Source of the DNA: Flammeovirga pectinis
GTDB lineage: Bacteria > Bacteroidota > Bacteroidia > Cytophagales > Flammeovirgaceae
Assembly: GCF_003970675.1 (NCBI RefSeq)
Contig: NZ_CP034562.1
Location: forward strand, 2,976,001 to 3,040,000
Reading direction: 5' to 3'
Length of the DNA stretch: 64,000 nucleotides
In this document: positions 34,659 through 44,344 of the stretch, one piece after another
Layout: every line of letters starts with the position of its first letter
Position numbering within the stretch: position 1 is the stretch's first letter
Translations under genes and position numbers: made by a program
Notes under the pieces: model-generated
The model's input: only the letters and a program-made list of their open reading frames with translations
Told to the model about the DNA's origin: nothing
The model's database searches: none

Positions 34659-35771
34659 ATGACATTCAAGGAATTAGGAATTCAAGATGCTTTAGTAAAA
34701 GCATTAGTAGAAAATGGTATTGAAGAACCTACGGCTATTCAGGAAAAATCAATCCCATTTTTAATCACAAAAGGAACTGATTTTATCGGACAAGCACAAA
34801 CAGGTACAGGAAAAACAGCCGCTTTTGGCCTTCCTCTTCTTCAGACTGTAAATCCTAAAAGTTCTCAACCTCAAGCTTTAATCCTTTCACCTACACGTGA
34901 GTTAGGACAGCAAATTCAGAAGCAATTATTCCGTTTCACAAAATACTATCATAAAGTATTCTGCGAGGCTGTTTATGGTGGAGCTTCTATCGATCAACAA
35001 ATCAATAACCTAAAGAGACCAACACATATTGTTGTTGCAACTCCTGGGCGTTTATTAGATTTAGTTGACCGTAATGCTATTGATCTGTCTGAAGTTAAAA
35101 CCGTAGTAATGGATGAGGCTGATGAGATGTTAAGTATGGGATTTAAAGAAGACCTGTCTAAAATTCTTCGTCTTACAACAAATAAAAAAGCGACATGGTT
35201 GTTCTCTGCTACTTTCCCTGCAGGTATCAATGATATTGTAAATAAACATATGGATAAAGATGCGTTCCGTATCGAAGTAAATCCATTTAACGTTATCAAT
35301 AAAAAGATAAAGTTTGAATATATTCTTGCTGAACAAAAACAAAAAATCGAAACATTAAACTGGTTCATTAGATCCCAGGGAGATGCAAGAGGAGTTGTTT
35401 TTACAAGAACAAAAGCAGAAGCTCAACAAGTATCTAAGCAATTACATGGTAAACAGTTTAAGGCTGAAGCAATCCATGGTGATTTATCTCAGAAAGAAAG
35501 AGATAAAGTAATGCGTGCTTTTAAAGGTAACAAATTACAGATTTTAGTAGCTACAGATTTAGCAGCTAGAGGTATTGACATTGCTGACCTTGCGTACGTT
35601 GTTCACTATCAACTTCCAGATAAAATGGAATACTTTACTCATAGAAGTGGTAGAACAGCAAGAGCAGGTAGATCAGGTACTTCTTTATGTATTGTAAGTA
35701 AAAGAGAGATGACTAAACTTGATGACATTGAAGATTCTTTAGGAATCACAATGGAACAAATTTTTGATTAA
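34659..35771 (+). CDS. DEAD-box RNA helicase, core only
   Basis: A 370-residue ATP-dependent RNA helicase. Motifs in order: Q-motif EEPTAIQEKSIP, motif I AQTGTGKT, Ia PTRELGQQ, GG, Ib TPGR, II DEAD (VVMDEADEML), III SAT, IV VVFTRTK, V ATDLAARGID and VI HRSGRTARAG. The protein stops right after the RecA-like core (GITMEQIFD) and lacks the basic RGG/C-terminal extension of RhlE or DeaD types. Target specificity therefore comes from partners or the core. Likely roles are ribosome assembly or mRNA turnover, especially in the cold. It has its own promoter and terminator. Confidence 0.95.
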   Translation: MTFKELGIQDALVKALVENGIEEPTAIQEKSIPFLITKGTDFIGQAQTGTGKTAAFGLPLLQTVNPKSSQPQALILSPTRELGQQIQKQLFRFTKYYHKVFCEAVYGGASIDQQINNLKRPTHIVVATPGRLLDLVDRNAIDLSEVKTVVMDEADEMLSMGFKEDLSKILRLTTNKKATWLFSATFPAGINDIVNKHMDKDAFRIEVNPFNVINKKIKFEYILAEQKQKIETLNWFIRSQGDARGVVFTRTKAEAQQVSKQLHGKQFKAEAIHGDLSQKERDKVMRAFKGNKLQILVATDLAARGIDIADLAYVVHYQLPDKMEYFTHRSGRTARAGRSGTSLCIVSKREMTKLDDIEDSLGITMEQIFD

Positions 35772-35791
35772 TCATCACTCCATTTAGACAT

Positions 35792-35837
35792 AAAAAAAGC
35801 GAGTCATTCTTTTATCTAGAATGACTCGCTTTTTTTT
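35792..35837. terminator. Bidirectional terminator
   Basis: Nineteen-base arms, GCGAGTCATTCT with flanking As and the complement with Ts, around a 7-base loop. It is shared by the helicase gene and the converging secreted-protein gene. Confidence 0.93.
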
Positions 35838-35850
35838 GATACTTATTTTC

Positions 35851-36501
35851 TTAGAAACCGAAGCCACTAGTACTCATTTTATTGTAACCTACAGTAGATA
35901 AGTTATACTTTTTATTTACAACCTCTGCCGCTTTTATCATCATGTTCGAGTTATTTTTAGGATCTGTAAAACGTACTCCTAATAATACTTCGCCATCTTC
36001 TAATTCAACACCAATTTTCTGAGTTAAGATTTTAGTAAGGTTTTCTAATCCTTTTGCAGGGAAATCTACTTTACCAATAAAGACCTCAACTTTCTGTCCG
36101 TCTTTTTCTCCTTCAAAGGCTCTACATTTAGAACCAAGAATTTCTTCTTTAGATTTTTTATTCTCCTTTACGGGAACATCTTTAATGCCCAATACATCTA
36201 AAGTTTTTGGATCTACTGGAGATTCTACAGCTATCTTTTGTCCAAACTGACGCATTAATATTAAGTATTTGTTATTTTCAAAATCACATAACATATACTG
36301 AGAACCTGCATCTTCTTCTGATACTACTCTTGCTCCCAAATATTCTGCAGGACCTACCAATAAGGTAGCCTTAGGATATTCTTGAACTTTACCGTTTTGA
36401 GATTGTTGAAATACAATTTGTTTCTCAAATGGATACGAACCTTGTGCAAATACTGAACAAGCTGTAATTAGTAGTATGGATAGGATCTGAATTAATTTCA
36501 T
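35851..36501 (-). CDS. Secreted protein of unknown function, DUF4412-like
   Basis: A 216-residue exported protein with a signal peptide ending in SVFAQ. The Cys in LLITACSV is followed by SVFAQ, so type I cleavage after FA is as likely as a lipoprotein. The mature part has the sequence style of DUF4412/GLPGLI-type periplasmic proteins: YMLCDFENNKYLILM, a Lys-rich turn near 114, and SKCRAFEGEKDGQKVEVFIG, in which a Cys pair could form a disulfide. The family assignment is tentative and no function is known. Confidence 0.65.
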   Translation of the reverse strand: MKLIQILSILLITACSVFAQGSYPFEKQIVFQQSQNGKVQEYPKATLLVGPAEYLGARVVSEEDAGSQYMLCDFENNKYLILMRQFGQKIAVESPVDPKTLDVLGIKDVPVKENKKSKEEILGSKCRAFEGEKDGQKVEVFIGKVDFPAKGLENLTKILTQKIGVELEDGEVLLGVRFTDPKNNSNMMIKAAEVVNKKYNLSTVGYNKMSTSGFGF

Positions 36502-36589
36502 CTTATTTAATTTGAAAGTTGAATTCTAAAATAAAAAGTCGATTGTTTACATAAATCTATTCGAACCTAAAAATAAGCATACGAATTGA

Positions 36590-36994
36590 TTACTTCACTT
36601 TTTTATCTTGTAATAATTGATAAATATTTGATGCTCCGCTCTCTATAATAACATCTTCTTTAACTGTAAACTCAATATCTGTTCTTTGAGGTTTTAAATG
36701 ATTCATTTCAATTCCGGCGTTATTTTTTCCTTTACCTTCCTCTAAATGTACCTTTACAACGGTATTCTCTGATCTATAAGTTCCTGAAAATTCGTAAAAT
36801 GAACCATCAGAATATTCTACAATGTACTTCATTGTACCATTATTATTAAAGGCATATGCTGTCGTTCCTCGTCCAGATGTATGGATATATACTTTAGCGT
36901 CTTTTTCAATTATAATATCATCATCTGCAATGATTTGACTTCCAAAACAGAATGAAAACAGTAATAGAAATACTACTCTTATTTTATTTTTCAT
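36590..36994 (-). CDS. Small secreted protein of unknown function
   Basis: A 134-residue exported protein that starts at the ATG at 36994 (MKNKIRVVFLLLFSFCFGSQ), whose signal peptide would be cleaved after IIADD or slightly before. A longer frame to 37033 adds 13 polar residues and is unlikely. The rest is an acidic, glycine-containing beta-rich stretch (YIVEYSDGSFYEFSGTY). No known family by eye. It stands alone. Confidence 0.6.
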   Translation of the reverse strand: MKNKIRVVFLLLFSFCFGSQIIADDDIIIEKDAKVYIHTSGRGTTAYAFNNNGTMKYIVEYSDGSFYEFSGTYRSENTVVKVHLEEGKGKNNAGIEMNHLKPQRTDIEFTVKEDVIIESGASNIYQLLQDKKVK

Positions 36995-37091
36995 AGTTGA
37001 GTGTCTTTTATTATTTATACTACTGACGTACAATTATTAATAAAAGACACCTATGTAAACATTCATTTAATTGAAATGAGATTTTTTAACG

Positions 37092-37130
37092 AAAAAAAGC
37101 CCTTCTGAGAATACTCAGAAGGGCTTTTAT
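37092..37130 (-). terminator. Terminator of secDF
   Basis: Perfect 13-base arms (AAGCCCTTCTGAG and complement) around a 4-base loop. On the minus strand the stem runs into seven Ts. Confidence 0.92.
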
Positions 37131-37150
37131 ATATCTTAAAAGAAATAAAA

Positions 37151-40117
37151 CTATGCTTTAACAGCAGTAGCTTCAGTAGCTTTCTTTCTGATTTCTTTTT
37201 TAGAAGTATCAAATACCACTGGAGCAGCGATAAAGATAGATGAGTAAGTACCCACCATGATACCAACAAATAATGAGAATGAGAATCCTCTTAATGCTTC
37301 ACCACCAAATACTAATAATACAAAGATTACTAATAATGTAGTAAACGAAGTAATAATTGTACGGTTTAATGTACCATTAATTGCTTTGTTGATAACGTTA
37401 ATTAATTGATCTCCATCTTTAGAATTTTCTTCTTCTTCACGAACACGGTCAAATACAACCACTGTATCGTTAATAGAATAACCAATTACTGTTAAGATTG
37501 CTGCAATAAATACTTGGTCTAATTCAAAACCAGCACCTAATAAGTTTGCAATACCAAAAGCACCAAATACAATTAATGTATCGTGAACTAATGCTGCAAT
37601 TGCACCAATACCAAAGTTAGCTCTACGGAAACGTACCCAGATATAAGCAAAGATTCCTAATAAAGAGAACAATACTGCTTCTTCTGCACCATCTGTAATA
37701 TCATCTGCAATAGTAGCACCTACTTTAGATGTAGAAGGAATAACAAAAGTACCAGCATCTACTTTTTGTTTATCAGAGAATTTATCTCCAGTAAACTTCT
37801 CGATACCTTTTACTACAATTTGTTGCACTTTAGTATCTGCCTCAGTAGACTCGTCGTCTACAAGGTATGCTGTAGTAATTTTTAAAGTTTGATCGTTACC
37901 GTAAGTTTTAACTTCAACAGATTTACCATCAAAATCCTTCACTAAAGAAGCTTGTAATTTTGAAGGTACAATCGCTTCGTCGAAGCTTACAATATAACTA
38001 CGCCCACCAGTAAAGTCTACACCTAAGTTTAAACCATTAATTGATAAAGAAGCAAGACCTGCAATAATAACAACTACAGAAGCAGCGTAAGCAATCTTAC
38101 GTTTACCCATGAAGTCGTAATTAGATTGTCCAGCTAATTTCTTAGATAAACCTGTTTCGAAGCTTAATTTAGTTTCCTCGCCATACTTGTTAGTGAAGTA
38201 AGAAACAATTAAACGAGAAATAAATACTGCTGAGAAGAATGAACAAACAATACCAATCATTAATGTTACTGCAAAACCTTTAATTGGTCCCATTCCGAAT
38301 ACATATAAGAATGCACCCGTTAATAAAGTAGTAACGTTGGCATCAAAAATTGTCCAGAATGCACGGTCATAACCATTATTAATTGCTTGTAATAACGACC
38401 TACCTGCCCTTTGTTCTTCACGAATACGTTCGAAGATAAGTACGTTGGCATCAATCGACATACCAATTGTAAGTACAATACCTGCAATACCTGGTAACGT
38501 TAATGCTGCACCAAGCTCTGCTAAAATACCTACAATAAAGAAGATGTTTGATAATAAAGCAACGTTTGCAATAATACCACCTTTAGCATAGTAAACGATC
38601 ATAAATACGATTACTAAGCTTAAACCTAATAATACTGAATTAAGACCTTCGCTTTGCGCAACTTTACCTAATGATGGTCCAACTACTACTTCCTCGATAA
38701 TACGAGTTGGAGCAGGTAATTTACCAGCCTTAAGAACGTTTGCTAAATCTTTTGCTTCGTTGATATCAAAAGAACCCGTAATTTCAGAACGACCACCGTC
38801 AATTTCAGAATTTACAGTTGGAGCAGTATATACTTCATTATCTAAAGCAATAGCAATACGACGACCTAAATTTTGGCCAGTCATTTTCTTCCATTTCTTA
38901 GCACCTTCAACATTCATTGACATTGAAACTGCAGGTTGAGCTCTTTGATCAAAAGTTTGGATTGCATCTGTAATAACATCACCACCAAGTTTTGCTTCAC
39001 GATCTTTCTTCACTGGGAATAATTCGTAGAAGCTCTTACCGTTTTGTTCAGCAAGTGGTTTGTGAGCCCAGATAAATTTCATATCAGAAGGGATAACATC
39101 CATAACTTCTGTATCACGTAGCATTTTGTTTACTGCTGCTGTATCATCATCAGAGTAAACTAAACCACCTTGCATTTTAGCTAAAAGAGGAGAAACTGAA
39201 GTTTCGTCAACTTTTGCAGAATCTGCAGCAGCAGTTGTAGAGTCACCTTCGAATAATGAATTTTCAGATGCTTCTTTTTTAGGAGCGTCAGCTTTAGCTA
39301 CTTCTCCTGATAATTTCTTACGAGCTTCTTCTTGTTTTACCCAAGCTTGGTTCATTTGGAAAATGTAAGGCTGTGCCTCTTGGTTTGTCCAAACTTCTAA
39401 GAACTCTAATTTTGCAACACCTTGTACTAAATTACGAACACGCTCTGGGTTATCAACACCAGGAAGTTCGATAGAAATACGGTTAGTACCTTGAAGACGT
39501 TGAATGTTTGGTTGTGTAACACCAAATTTATCAATACGAGTACGGATAATTTCAAATGCTCTATCTACAGCACCATCCACTTCAGACTCTACTAATTTTT
39601 TAACTTTATCGTTTGGAGAATTAAAAGAAATTCTTCCTTTGTTAGATGAAGTAGCAAAATAAGTTGCAAAAGGAACGTTTGGAGCGTTCTCTTCTAATGC
39701 ACTAAAGAAATTGTCTGTAAAAGACTCTCTATTTTCTTTTTCTGCAGCAGATGCAGCAGCAATTGACTTTTCAAAAGCAGGATCTACATTAGAACCAGCC
39801 ATAGCTTTAATCACTTCGATTGGAGAAACCTCCAATGTTACTGACATACCACCTTGAAGGTCAAGACCTAATGCTAATTCTTTGTTTTTTACCTCTTCGT
39901 ATGTGTAAGAAGTGAAGCCTAAATCATAAACTGGTAATTTCCATACCGAATCAATGTAAGCTTGTTTTTTAAAATAGTCTACATGACCTTTCGAATCCAT
40001 TGCATACTCATCTGCACTGTTCTGAACTGAACGAGATACAACTGTGAATGATAGGTCGAATAAACTGAATAGCGTCACTGTGATCGCAATAAACAGTACA
40101 AAACCTCTGTTTCTCAT
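37151..40117 (-). CDS. secDF: Protein translocase subunit SecDF (fused SecD and SecF)
   Basis: A 988-residue fusion that uses the proton gradient to pull proteins through SecYEG. The SecD half has a first membrane span (FVLFIAITVTLFSLFDLSFTV), the periplasmic P1 domain with LGLDLQGGMSVTLEV and TRIDKFGVTQPNIQRLQGTN, then five spans including PGIAGIVLTIGMSIDANVLIFER. The SecF half starts near 680 with the span IAYAASVVVIIAGLASL, NLGVDFTGGRS, and ends with spans that include VIGYSINDTVVVFDRVREE. An Ala/Lys/Glu-rich insert near 270-315 lies inside the P1 head. The fusion is the usual arrangement in Bacteroidota. Confidence 0.96.
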   Translation of the reverse strand: MRNRGFVLFIAITVTLFSLFDLSFTVVSRSVQNSADEYAMDSKGHVDYFKKQAYIDSVWKLPVYDLGFTSYTYEEVKNKELALGLDLQGGMSVTLEVSPIEVIKAMAGSNVDPAFEKSIAAASAAEKENRESFTDNFFSALEENAPNVPFATYFATSSNKGRISFNSPNDKVKKLVESEVDGAVDRAFEIIRTRIDKFGVTQPNIQRLQGTNRISIELPGVDNPERVRNLVQGVAKLEFLEVWTNQEAQPYIFQMNQAWVKQEEARKKLSGEVAKADAPKKEASENSLFEGDSTTAAADSAKVDETSVSPLLAKMQGGLVYSDDDTAAVNKMLRDTEVMDVIPSDMKFIWAHKPLAEQNGKSFYELFPVKKDREAKLGGDVITDAIQTFDQRAQPAVSMSMNVEGAKKWKKMTGQNLGRRIAIALDNEVYTAPTVNSEIDGGRSEITGSFDINEAKDLANVLKAGKLPAPTRIIEEVVVGPSLGKVAQSEGLNSVLLGLSLVIVFMIVYYAKGGIIANVALLSNIFFIVGILAELGAALTLPGIAGIVLTIGMSIDANVLIFERIREEQRAGRSLLQAINNGYDRAFWTIFDANVTTLLTGAFLYVFGMGPIKGFAVTLMIGIVCSFFSAVFISRLIVSYFTNKYGEETKLSFETGLSKKLAGQSNYDFMGKRKIAYAASVVVIIAGLASLSINGLNLGVDFTGGRSYIVSFDEAIVPSKLQASLVKDFDGKSVEVKTYGNDQTLKITTAYLVDDESTEADTKVQQIVVKGIEKFTGDKFSDKQKVDAGTFVIPSTSKVGATIADDITDGAEEAVLFSLLGIFAYIWVRFRRANFGIGAIAALVHDTLIVFGAFGIANLLGAGFELDQVFIAAILTVIGYSINDTVVVFDRVREEEENSKDGDQLINVINKAINGTLNRTIITSFTTLLVIFVLLVFGGEALRGFSFSLFVGIMVGTYSSIFIAAPVVFDTSKKEIRKKATEATAVKA

Positions 40118-40262
40118 AATTGTAAAAAAATACTATATAATAGCTGAAATGATTAATTGAATATATATACACACAAGAATTAGAATAGCCAAGTCGTTAC
40201 TTGCCTACAAATTCTGTAAAAAGTGTCTATTAAATGATAGGAGTACCCTTAATTAGGTTTAA

Positions 40263-40658
40263 TTAAGGTGCATTTGGTGCGGCGTACAAGCCAAACACAC
40301 AAGATTTGTGTGCTGAAGTTGGAGCATCTTGTTGATGTCCATTAGGTTTGATGTTATCGTTAGGCTTTAAGATCAATCTAAAGTTTTCTGTTGGAGGTAA
40401 CGTTTTTATAAAAACATTACACCATTGGATACTTTCTGTACTCTGTGGCAAAGCATTCGATTGTTCTTTTAAAACATCGAAAGTTGCTTTCTGAGTATTA
40501 CCTTGATCTGAGTCGTCTTCTGATGCAGAAGCTACTGTAGTGATAACAGTTGCATCCATAGTCACAGCATACACCGTCTCAGCAAATAATGCTGAAAGGA
40601 TAACTATTGCCATCATAAATGGAAATAATTTGAATGATATGTACTTATTTTCTTGCAT
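40263..40658 (-). CDS. Small exported protein of unknown function
   Basis: A 131-residue protein with one N-terminal hydrophobic segment (LFPFMMAIVILSALFAETVYA) that is either a signal peptide or an anchor, then a Ser/Asp/Gln-rich region. There are two cysteines (one in SIQWCNVFIK, one in KSCVFGLYAAP). No known family by eye. It has a well-formed promoter 19-50 bases upstream. An inverted repeat CCTTAATT/AATTAAGG (40247-40268) covers its stop codon. It lies just upstream of secDF on the same strand but has 145 bases between. Confidence 0.55.
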   Translation of the reverse strand: MQENKYISFKLFPFMMAIVILSALFAETVYAVTMDATVITTVASASEDDSDQGNTQKATFDVLKEQSNALPQSTESIQWCNVFIKTLPPTENFRLILKPNDNIKPNGHQQDAPTSAHKSCVFGLYAAPNAP

Positions 40659-40676
40659 AGATTCTTACTATTAAAG

Positions 40677-40708
40677 CAAAAATAAGAATCATTTAGAAAT
40701 AATCACAA
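40677..40708 (-). promoter_or_regulatory. Promoter of the small exported protein gene
   Basis: Read on the minus strand: TTG, 21 bases, TATTTTTG. Both elements of the Bacteroidota promoter are present, and the start of transcription would be about 13 bases before the ATG. Confidence 0.7.
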
Positions 40709-40832
40709 TGTAGGGTGGTGTTTTTCACTAAAAAAAACACAATTGTAACTTTAAAAAGTTATGGGACATGATAACTAAGTGTCAAAGCAATAATTTACTA
40801 TTGCTTTTGCACTAATTTTCAACAGAAAGTAA

Positions 40833-42278
40833 CTATTCTCTAATCAAAATAGTAGCATCTCCTACTACTTGTGGTTTCTGTTCTCTGTTATTTAATCGTC
40901 TTGCCATATATTCTACATTTGAAGTAATGTATTCTGACATCTCTTTTACTGATATCTTATTATCGTTGTTTGTATCAGCAGCACCTTGTAACCCCTTTAA
41001 ATAGAAATAGGTAAATAAACCATGGTTCTGATCATTATACCAAGAAGCAACTTGCTCTGATTGAGAGGCTGACATAATTACAGCTAATTCATCGTTCATT
41101 ACTTTATTTTCTGTCTTAATAAAAACAGGCGAGATACTTTTAAGTAACATTCCTCCATCAGAAGAACCACTGAAACACGCATCTATAACTACATTTAATG
41201 ATTTATAAGGAACCTCTCCTAAGTTTTTATAAAATGTAGTTAAAGAGTAACCGTTAAACTGAATTAAAGATGGGTCTGTATCTACCGGAACAAAGAAACC
41301 CTCTTTGGATTCTGGGTTTGGAGCTCCATGACCACTATAAAACACAAATACATCAGACTTATTTGGTTTTACATAATTGTATAATTTCCCTTTAGCATTA
41401 CCCTTAATGCCAAAAATGGCATTAAAGTCTGCCTGTGTAGCGTTTTCTTTATAAATGATATTCCCTTCTCTAAAACCAAATGTTTCAATAAGGTATTTCT
41501 TCATAATTTTAGCATCATGAACAGCATATTTTACCTCTGGCACATCTGGATTTCTGTAAGCTTTGTTACCAATAATTACAGCAACTGCATCTTCATTTAC
41601 TTTATTTGATTTAGGAATATTAATGTCAACATCACTAGAATATACTTCAACAACTTCTTCTACAGGAACTTCTTTCTTTACCAATAGAACTTCCTCTTTA
41701 GGTGTTTCTTTCTCAGGTGCTTGTTTAATTACAGGTATCACTACAGCCTTCGGTACATCTAAATACTTTCCTGCTGCAAGATTTGCTGTTGCAGTTTGCA
41801 TCAAAGGTTTAATTATTTTTTCAAATGCTTGCTCTATTTGCTTCTTCTTATCTGTAGAATAATTAGGAGTAGATTTTGACACTTGTGTAGCCAACAATCT
41901 TCTTTCAGAAACATCAAAAACATTTACAGTAATTTCTACAAAAGACCCGTTATAAGAAGTCTTTGTTTTAGCAGCAATTTGAGTATATAATTTTAATCCG
42001 TTTTGAGAGATTATTTCATTCTGAACTTCATCATTTGCTTTATAGCACCCTCCAGAAGAATACAATTGTTCTATTATAGCAGATGAATTTACAACACTAT
42101 ATCTATTTTTTTTGTACACATTCTCTACGGCACTAATACTTATTTTATTATCATATATCTGATATGCATTGCAAATGGTTCCTCCTTTAGCAACCTTAGG
42201 CATTACCACAATTTTTTTCTGAGCAAAAGTAGAAATTGAAAAAAGTAGACTTAGTATTAAAAATATTGTTGTTCTCAT
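40833..42278 (-). CDS. Secreted caspase-family (C14) protease with EF-hand-like loop
   Basis: A 481-residue exported protein. It starts at the ATG at 42278 (MRTTIFLILSLLFSISTFAQ, a signal peptide). The longer frame to 42353 passes through a promoter box and is rejected. Residues 22-170 form a domain I do not recognise, a linker rich in Glu/Lys/Val/Pro covers 175-215, and the caspase domain follows from about 230. The catalytic pair is His317 in FYSGHGAPN and Cys368 in VIDACFSGSS. Near the end, DTNNDNKISVKE (435-446) fits a calcium-binding EF-hand loop. A role in cell-envelope stress or cell death is possible but not shown. Confidence 0.85.
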   Translation of the reverse strand: MRTTIFLILSLLFSISTFAQKKIVVMPKVAKGGTICNAYQIYDNKISISAVENVYKKNRYSVVNSSAIIEQLYSSGGCYKANDEVQNEIISQNGLKLYTQIAAKTKTSYNGSFVEITVNVFDVSERRLLATQVSKSTPNYSTDKKKQIEQAFEKIIKPLMQTATANLAAGKYLDVPKAVVIPVIKQAPEKETPKEEVLLVKKEVPVEEVVEVYSSDVDINIPKSNKVNEDAVAVIIGNKAYRNPDVPEVKYAVHDAKIMKKYLIETFGFREGNIIYKENATQADFNAIFGIKGNAKGKLYNYVKPNKSDVFVFYSGHGAPNPESKEGFFVPVDTDPSLIQFNGYSLTTFYKNLGEVPYKSLNVVIDACFSGSSDGGMLLKSISPVFIKTENKVMNDELAVIMSASQSEQVASWYNDQNHGLFTYFYLKGLQGAADTNNDNKISVKEMSEYITSNVEYMARRLNNREQKPQVVGDATILIRE

Positions 42279-42300
42279 GAGTGTTCTATAAGTTGAAAAG

Positions 42301-42308
42301 CAAAAATA
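42301..42308 (-). promoter_or_regulatory. -7 box of the caspase-like gene
   Basis: TATTTTTG on the minus strand, about 23 bases before the ATG at 42278. It lies inside the longer open frame and so supports the shorter start. Confidence 0.6.
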
Positions 42309-42434
42309 ACTATCTTCTAGTATAATTACATGATGTACTTTACTTTGATTCAAAACAAAAACTATTTTTTAATGTTTTAACTCCTAAAGTATGACAAACG
42401 AAATAGGTTTTGTGCCTTTATTAAATAAATACTC

Positions 42435-43175
42435 ATGAAAAGTTATCTGGTTGGACTATTAAGTATTTTTATTTTAACGATTAGTTGTAACAACGAAACG
42501 GAAGAATATCCCTCACCTTCGTATAATTCTACTACTACGGCAACAGTTATTAATGAAAACATTCCTACTCGTTCTTTAAAGATTTTAGCTTTGGGAGATT
42601 CCTATACAATTGGAGCTAGTGTACAGAAAAAAGACCGGTGGAATGAACAGCTAAAAGTACAATTAGAAGCAAAAGGATATTCTATTGGAGAAGTAACCTA
42701 CATTGCTCAAACAGGGTGGACAACAAAAAGCCTTTTAAACGCAATCGACACTCAAAAAAACACACTTTTAACTAATTACGACCTTGTTACTTTATTGATT
42801 GGCGTAAATAATCAGTACCAAAGAATTAATTTTGATGTCTTTTTAGAAGAATACCCTCAACTACTAGATATTGCGATCAAGTACGGTAATAACAATACTG
42901 ATAATGTAATAGTACTTAGCATACCAGATTACGGAGCAACTTACTCAGCACCATCACCAAGTATTTCCACAGAAATAGATAAGTATAATTCTTCTAAAGC
43001 AAGCCTTACTTATTCTAAAGGAGTTCGCTTTTTTAATATTACAAGTATTTCTAAAATGGCACAACAAGATCGTACATTAATAGCCTCAGATGGTCTTCAT
43101 CCTTCTGCAAAGATGTATAAGTATTGGGTGAGTGATATTATAGATGATGTTTTTAATCAGTTGCTTGAACCATAA
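42435..43175 (+). CDS. SGNH/GDSL-family esterase lipoprotein
   Basis: A 246-residue lipoprotein, lipobox ISC with Cys18. SGNH hydrolase blocks are visible: block I LALGDSYTIGAS with the catalytic Ser56, block III LLIGVNNQYQ, and block V SDGLHPSAKMYKYW with the Asp-His pair. Block II Gly is likely in AQTGWTT. It would hydrolyse an ester at the outer membrane surface or periplasm. The substrate is not known. Its ATG faces the caspase-like gene across about 155 bases, and its 3' end meets the glycosyltransferase gene with 10 bases between stop codons. Confidence 0.88.
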   Translation: MKSYLVGLLSIFILTISCNNETEEYPSPSYNSTTTATVINENIPTRSLKILALGDSYTIGASVQKKDRWNEQLKVQLEAKGYSIGEVTYIAQTGWTTKSLLNAIDTQKNTLLTNYDLVTLLIGVNNQYQRINFDVFLEEYPQLLDIAIKYGNNNTDNVIVLSIPDYGATYSAPSPSISTEIDKYNSSKASLTYSKGVRFFNITSISKMAQQDRTLIASDGLHPSAKMYKYWVSDIIDDVFNQLLEP

Positions 43176-43185
43176 GAAACACAAG

Positions 43186-44325
43186 CTATTTAGATTGGTA
43201 GTTTCTATTAATATTTAGGATAAAGTCTTGTAATTTAGAAGCAAAATTCTTCCAAGACATTTCCTTTTTCAGCTCAATAATTTTTAATTTATACTGCTTG
43301 ATATCATTATTAAAAAAAGTATCAATACCTCTCTTTAAATGATCTACAGTTGCAGAAGGAACAATTTCTCCTGTCTCTCCATTAATTATAAGTTCTTTTA
43401 AACCGCCTACATCAGTAGCAATTAATGGTACCTCAAAATGCAACGCAATTGATGTAATTCCACTTTGAGTAGCCGACTTATAAGGTAACACACAAACATC
43501 TGCAGCAGAAAAGTAATCGCCTACTTCTTGATCTGAAATGTACTGATTGAATATATGAATACGTTCTTTATTTCTATTTTCTTCAATAAGCTTAGTATAA
43601 CTATCAAAAGAGCCATAAACTTCTCCAGCAATAAGTAATTGATACGAATCGTCGAGTTGATCAAATGTTTTGATAAGAATATCTAGCCCTTTGTAATCTC
43701 TTATAAACCCAAAGAATAATAATGTCTTTTTACCCGTTTCTACTCCTATTTTTAACTGTGCTTCTTGTTGGTTTTGTGGATCACCAAAATGATTATATAA
43801 TGGATGAGCTTTTAATAGGCTAGGCTTTATCGGTTCATAACTTCTTAAGTCTTTTTCAACAACATCGCTCATTGTTACAAAACAATGGTGCTGATTTAAG
43901 TAGTACTTTGTAAAAGGTTTATCAAAAAAACGACCTTCATGAGGAATTACATTATGTAAAATACTTAAAGTAATGCAGTCGTTTTTCAGTAATTTAGCTA
44001 CCGTCCCCATAGATGGTCCAAAAAAAGACATCCAAAATTGAGTAATTAAAACATCAGGTTTAAATGCTTTTATTTTTTTGGCAGTAGTATAATAAGTTAT
44101 CGGATTAATTGAGTCCAGAACCTCTTCAGATTCTACGCTTTCAACATTATCCTCTTCTGTAATATATTGTGACTTTCCTGGAAACAAAAAATCAGGGTAT
44201 TGTCTAGAAAATGTAAATGCCTTTACAACATGACCTTCATTTTCTAAAGCTTTTAAAAGTGCAGCCCCATAAGTGGCAATTCCACCTCTTAATGGATAAA
44301 AGGTAGAAAGTATGGCAATCTTCAT
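43186..44325 (-). CDS. Glycosyltransferase family 4 (variant donor-site motif)
   Basis: A 379-residue GT-B glycosyltransferase. The N-terminal acceptor-side loop is FYPLRGGIATYGAALLKALE. The donor domain has GKKTLLFFGFIRDYKGLDIL and ends VPLIATDVGGLKELI. At the place of the usual EX7E motif the chain reads YKSATQSGITSIALHFE, so both Glu positions are changed. This SATQSG form occurs in a recognised subset of GT4 enzymes. It is the last gene of a three-gene operon with a LysM protein and an unknown protein, which hints at a cell-wall or exopolysaccharide step. Confidence 0.85.
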   Translation of the reverse strand: MKIAILSTFYPLRGGIATYGAALLKALENEGHVVKAFTFSRQYPDFLFPGKSQYITEEDNVESVESEEVLDSINPITYYTTAKKIKAFKPDVLITQFWMSFFGPSMGTVAKLLKNDCITLSILHNVIPHEGRFFDKPFTKYYLNQHHCFVTMSDVVEKDLRSYEPIKPSLLKAHPLYNHFGDPQNQQEAQLKIGVETGKKTLLFFGFIRDYKGLDILIKTFDQLDDSYQLLIAGEVYGSFDSYTKLIEENRNKERIHIFNQYISDQEVGDYFSAADVCVLPYKSATQSGITSIALHFEVPLIATDVGGLKELIINGETGEIVPSATVDHLKRGIDTFFNNDIKQYKLKIIELKKEMSWKNFASKLQDFILNINRNYQSK

Positions 44326-44344
44326 AATCTATTCGTTAAAGCAA

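Noticed and set aside
40718-40740. GTGTTTTT/AAAAACAC hairpin as terminator of the caspase-like gene
   Set aside because: The stem is A/T with only a few GC pairs and no T-run follows on the minus strand; it also abuts the next promoter.
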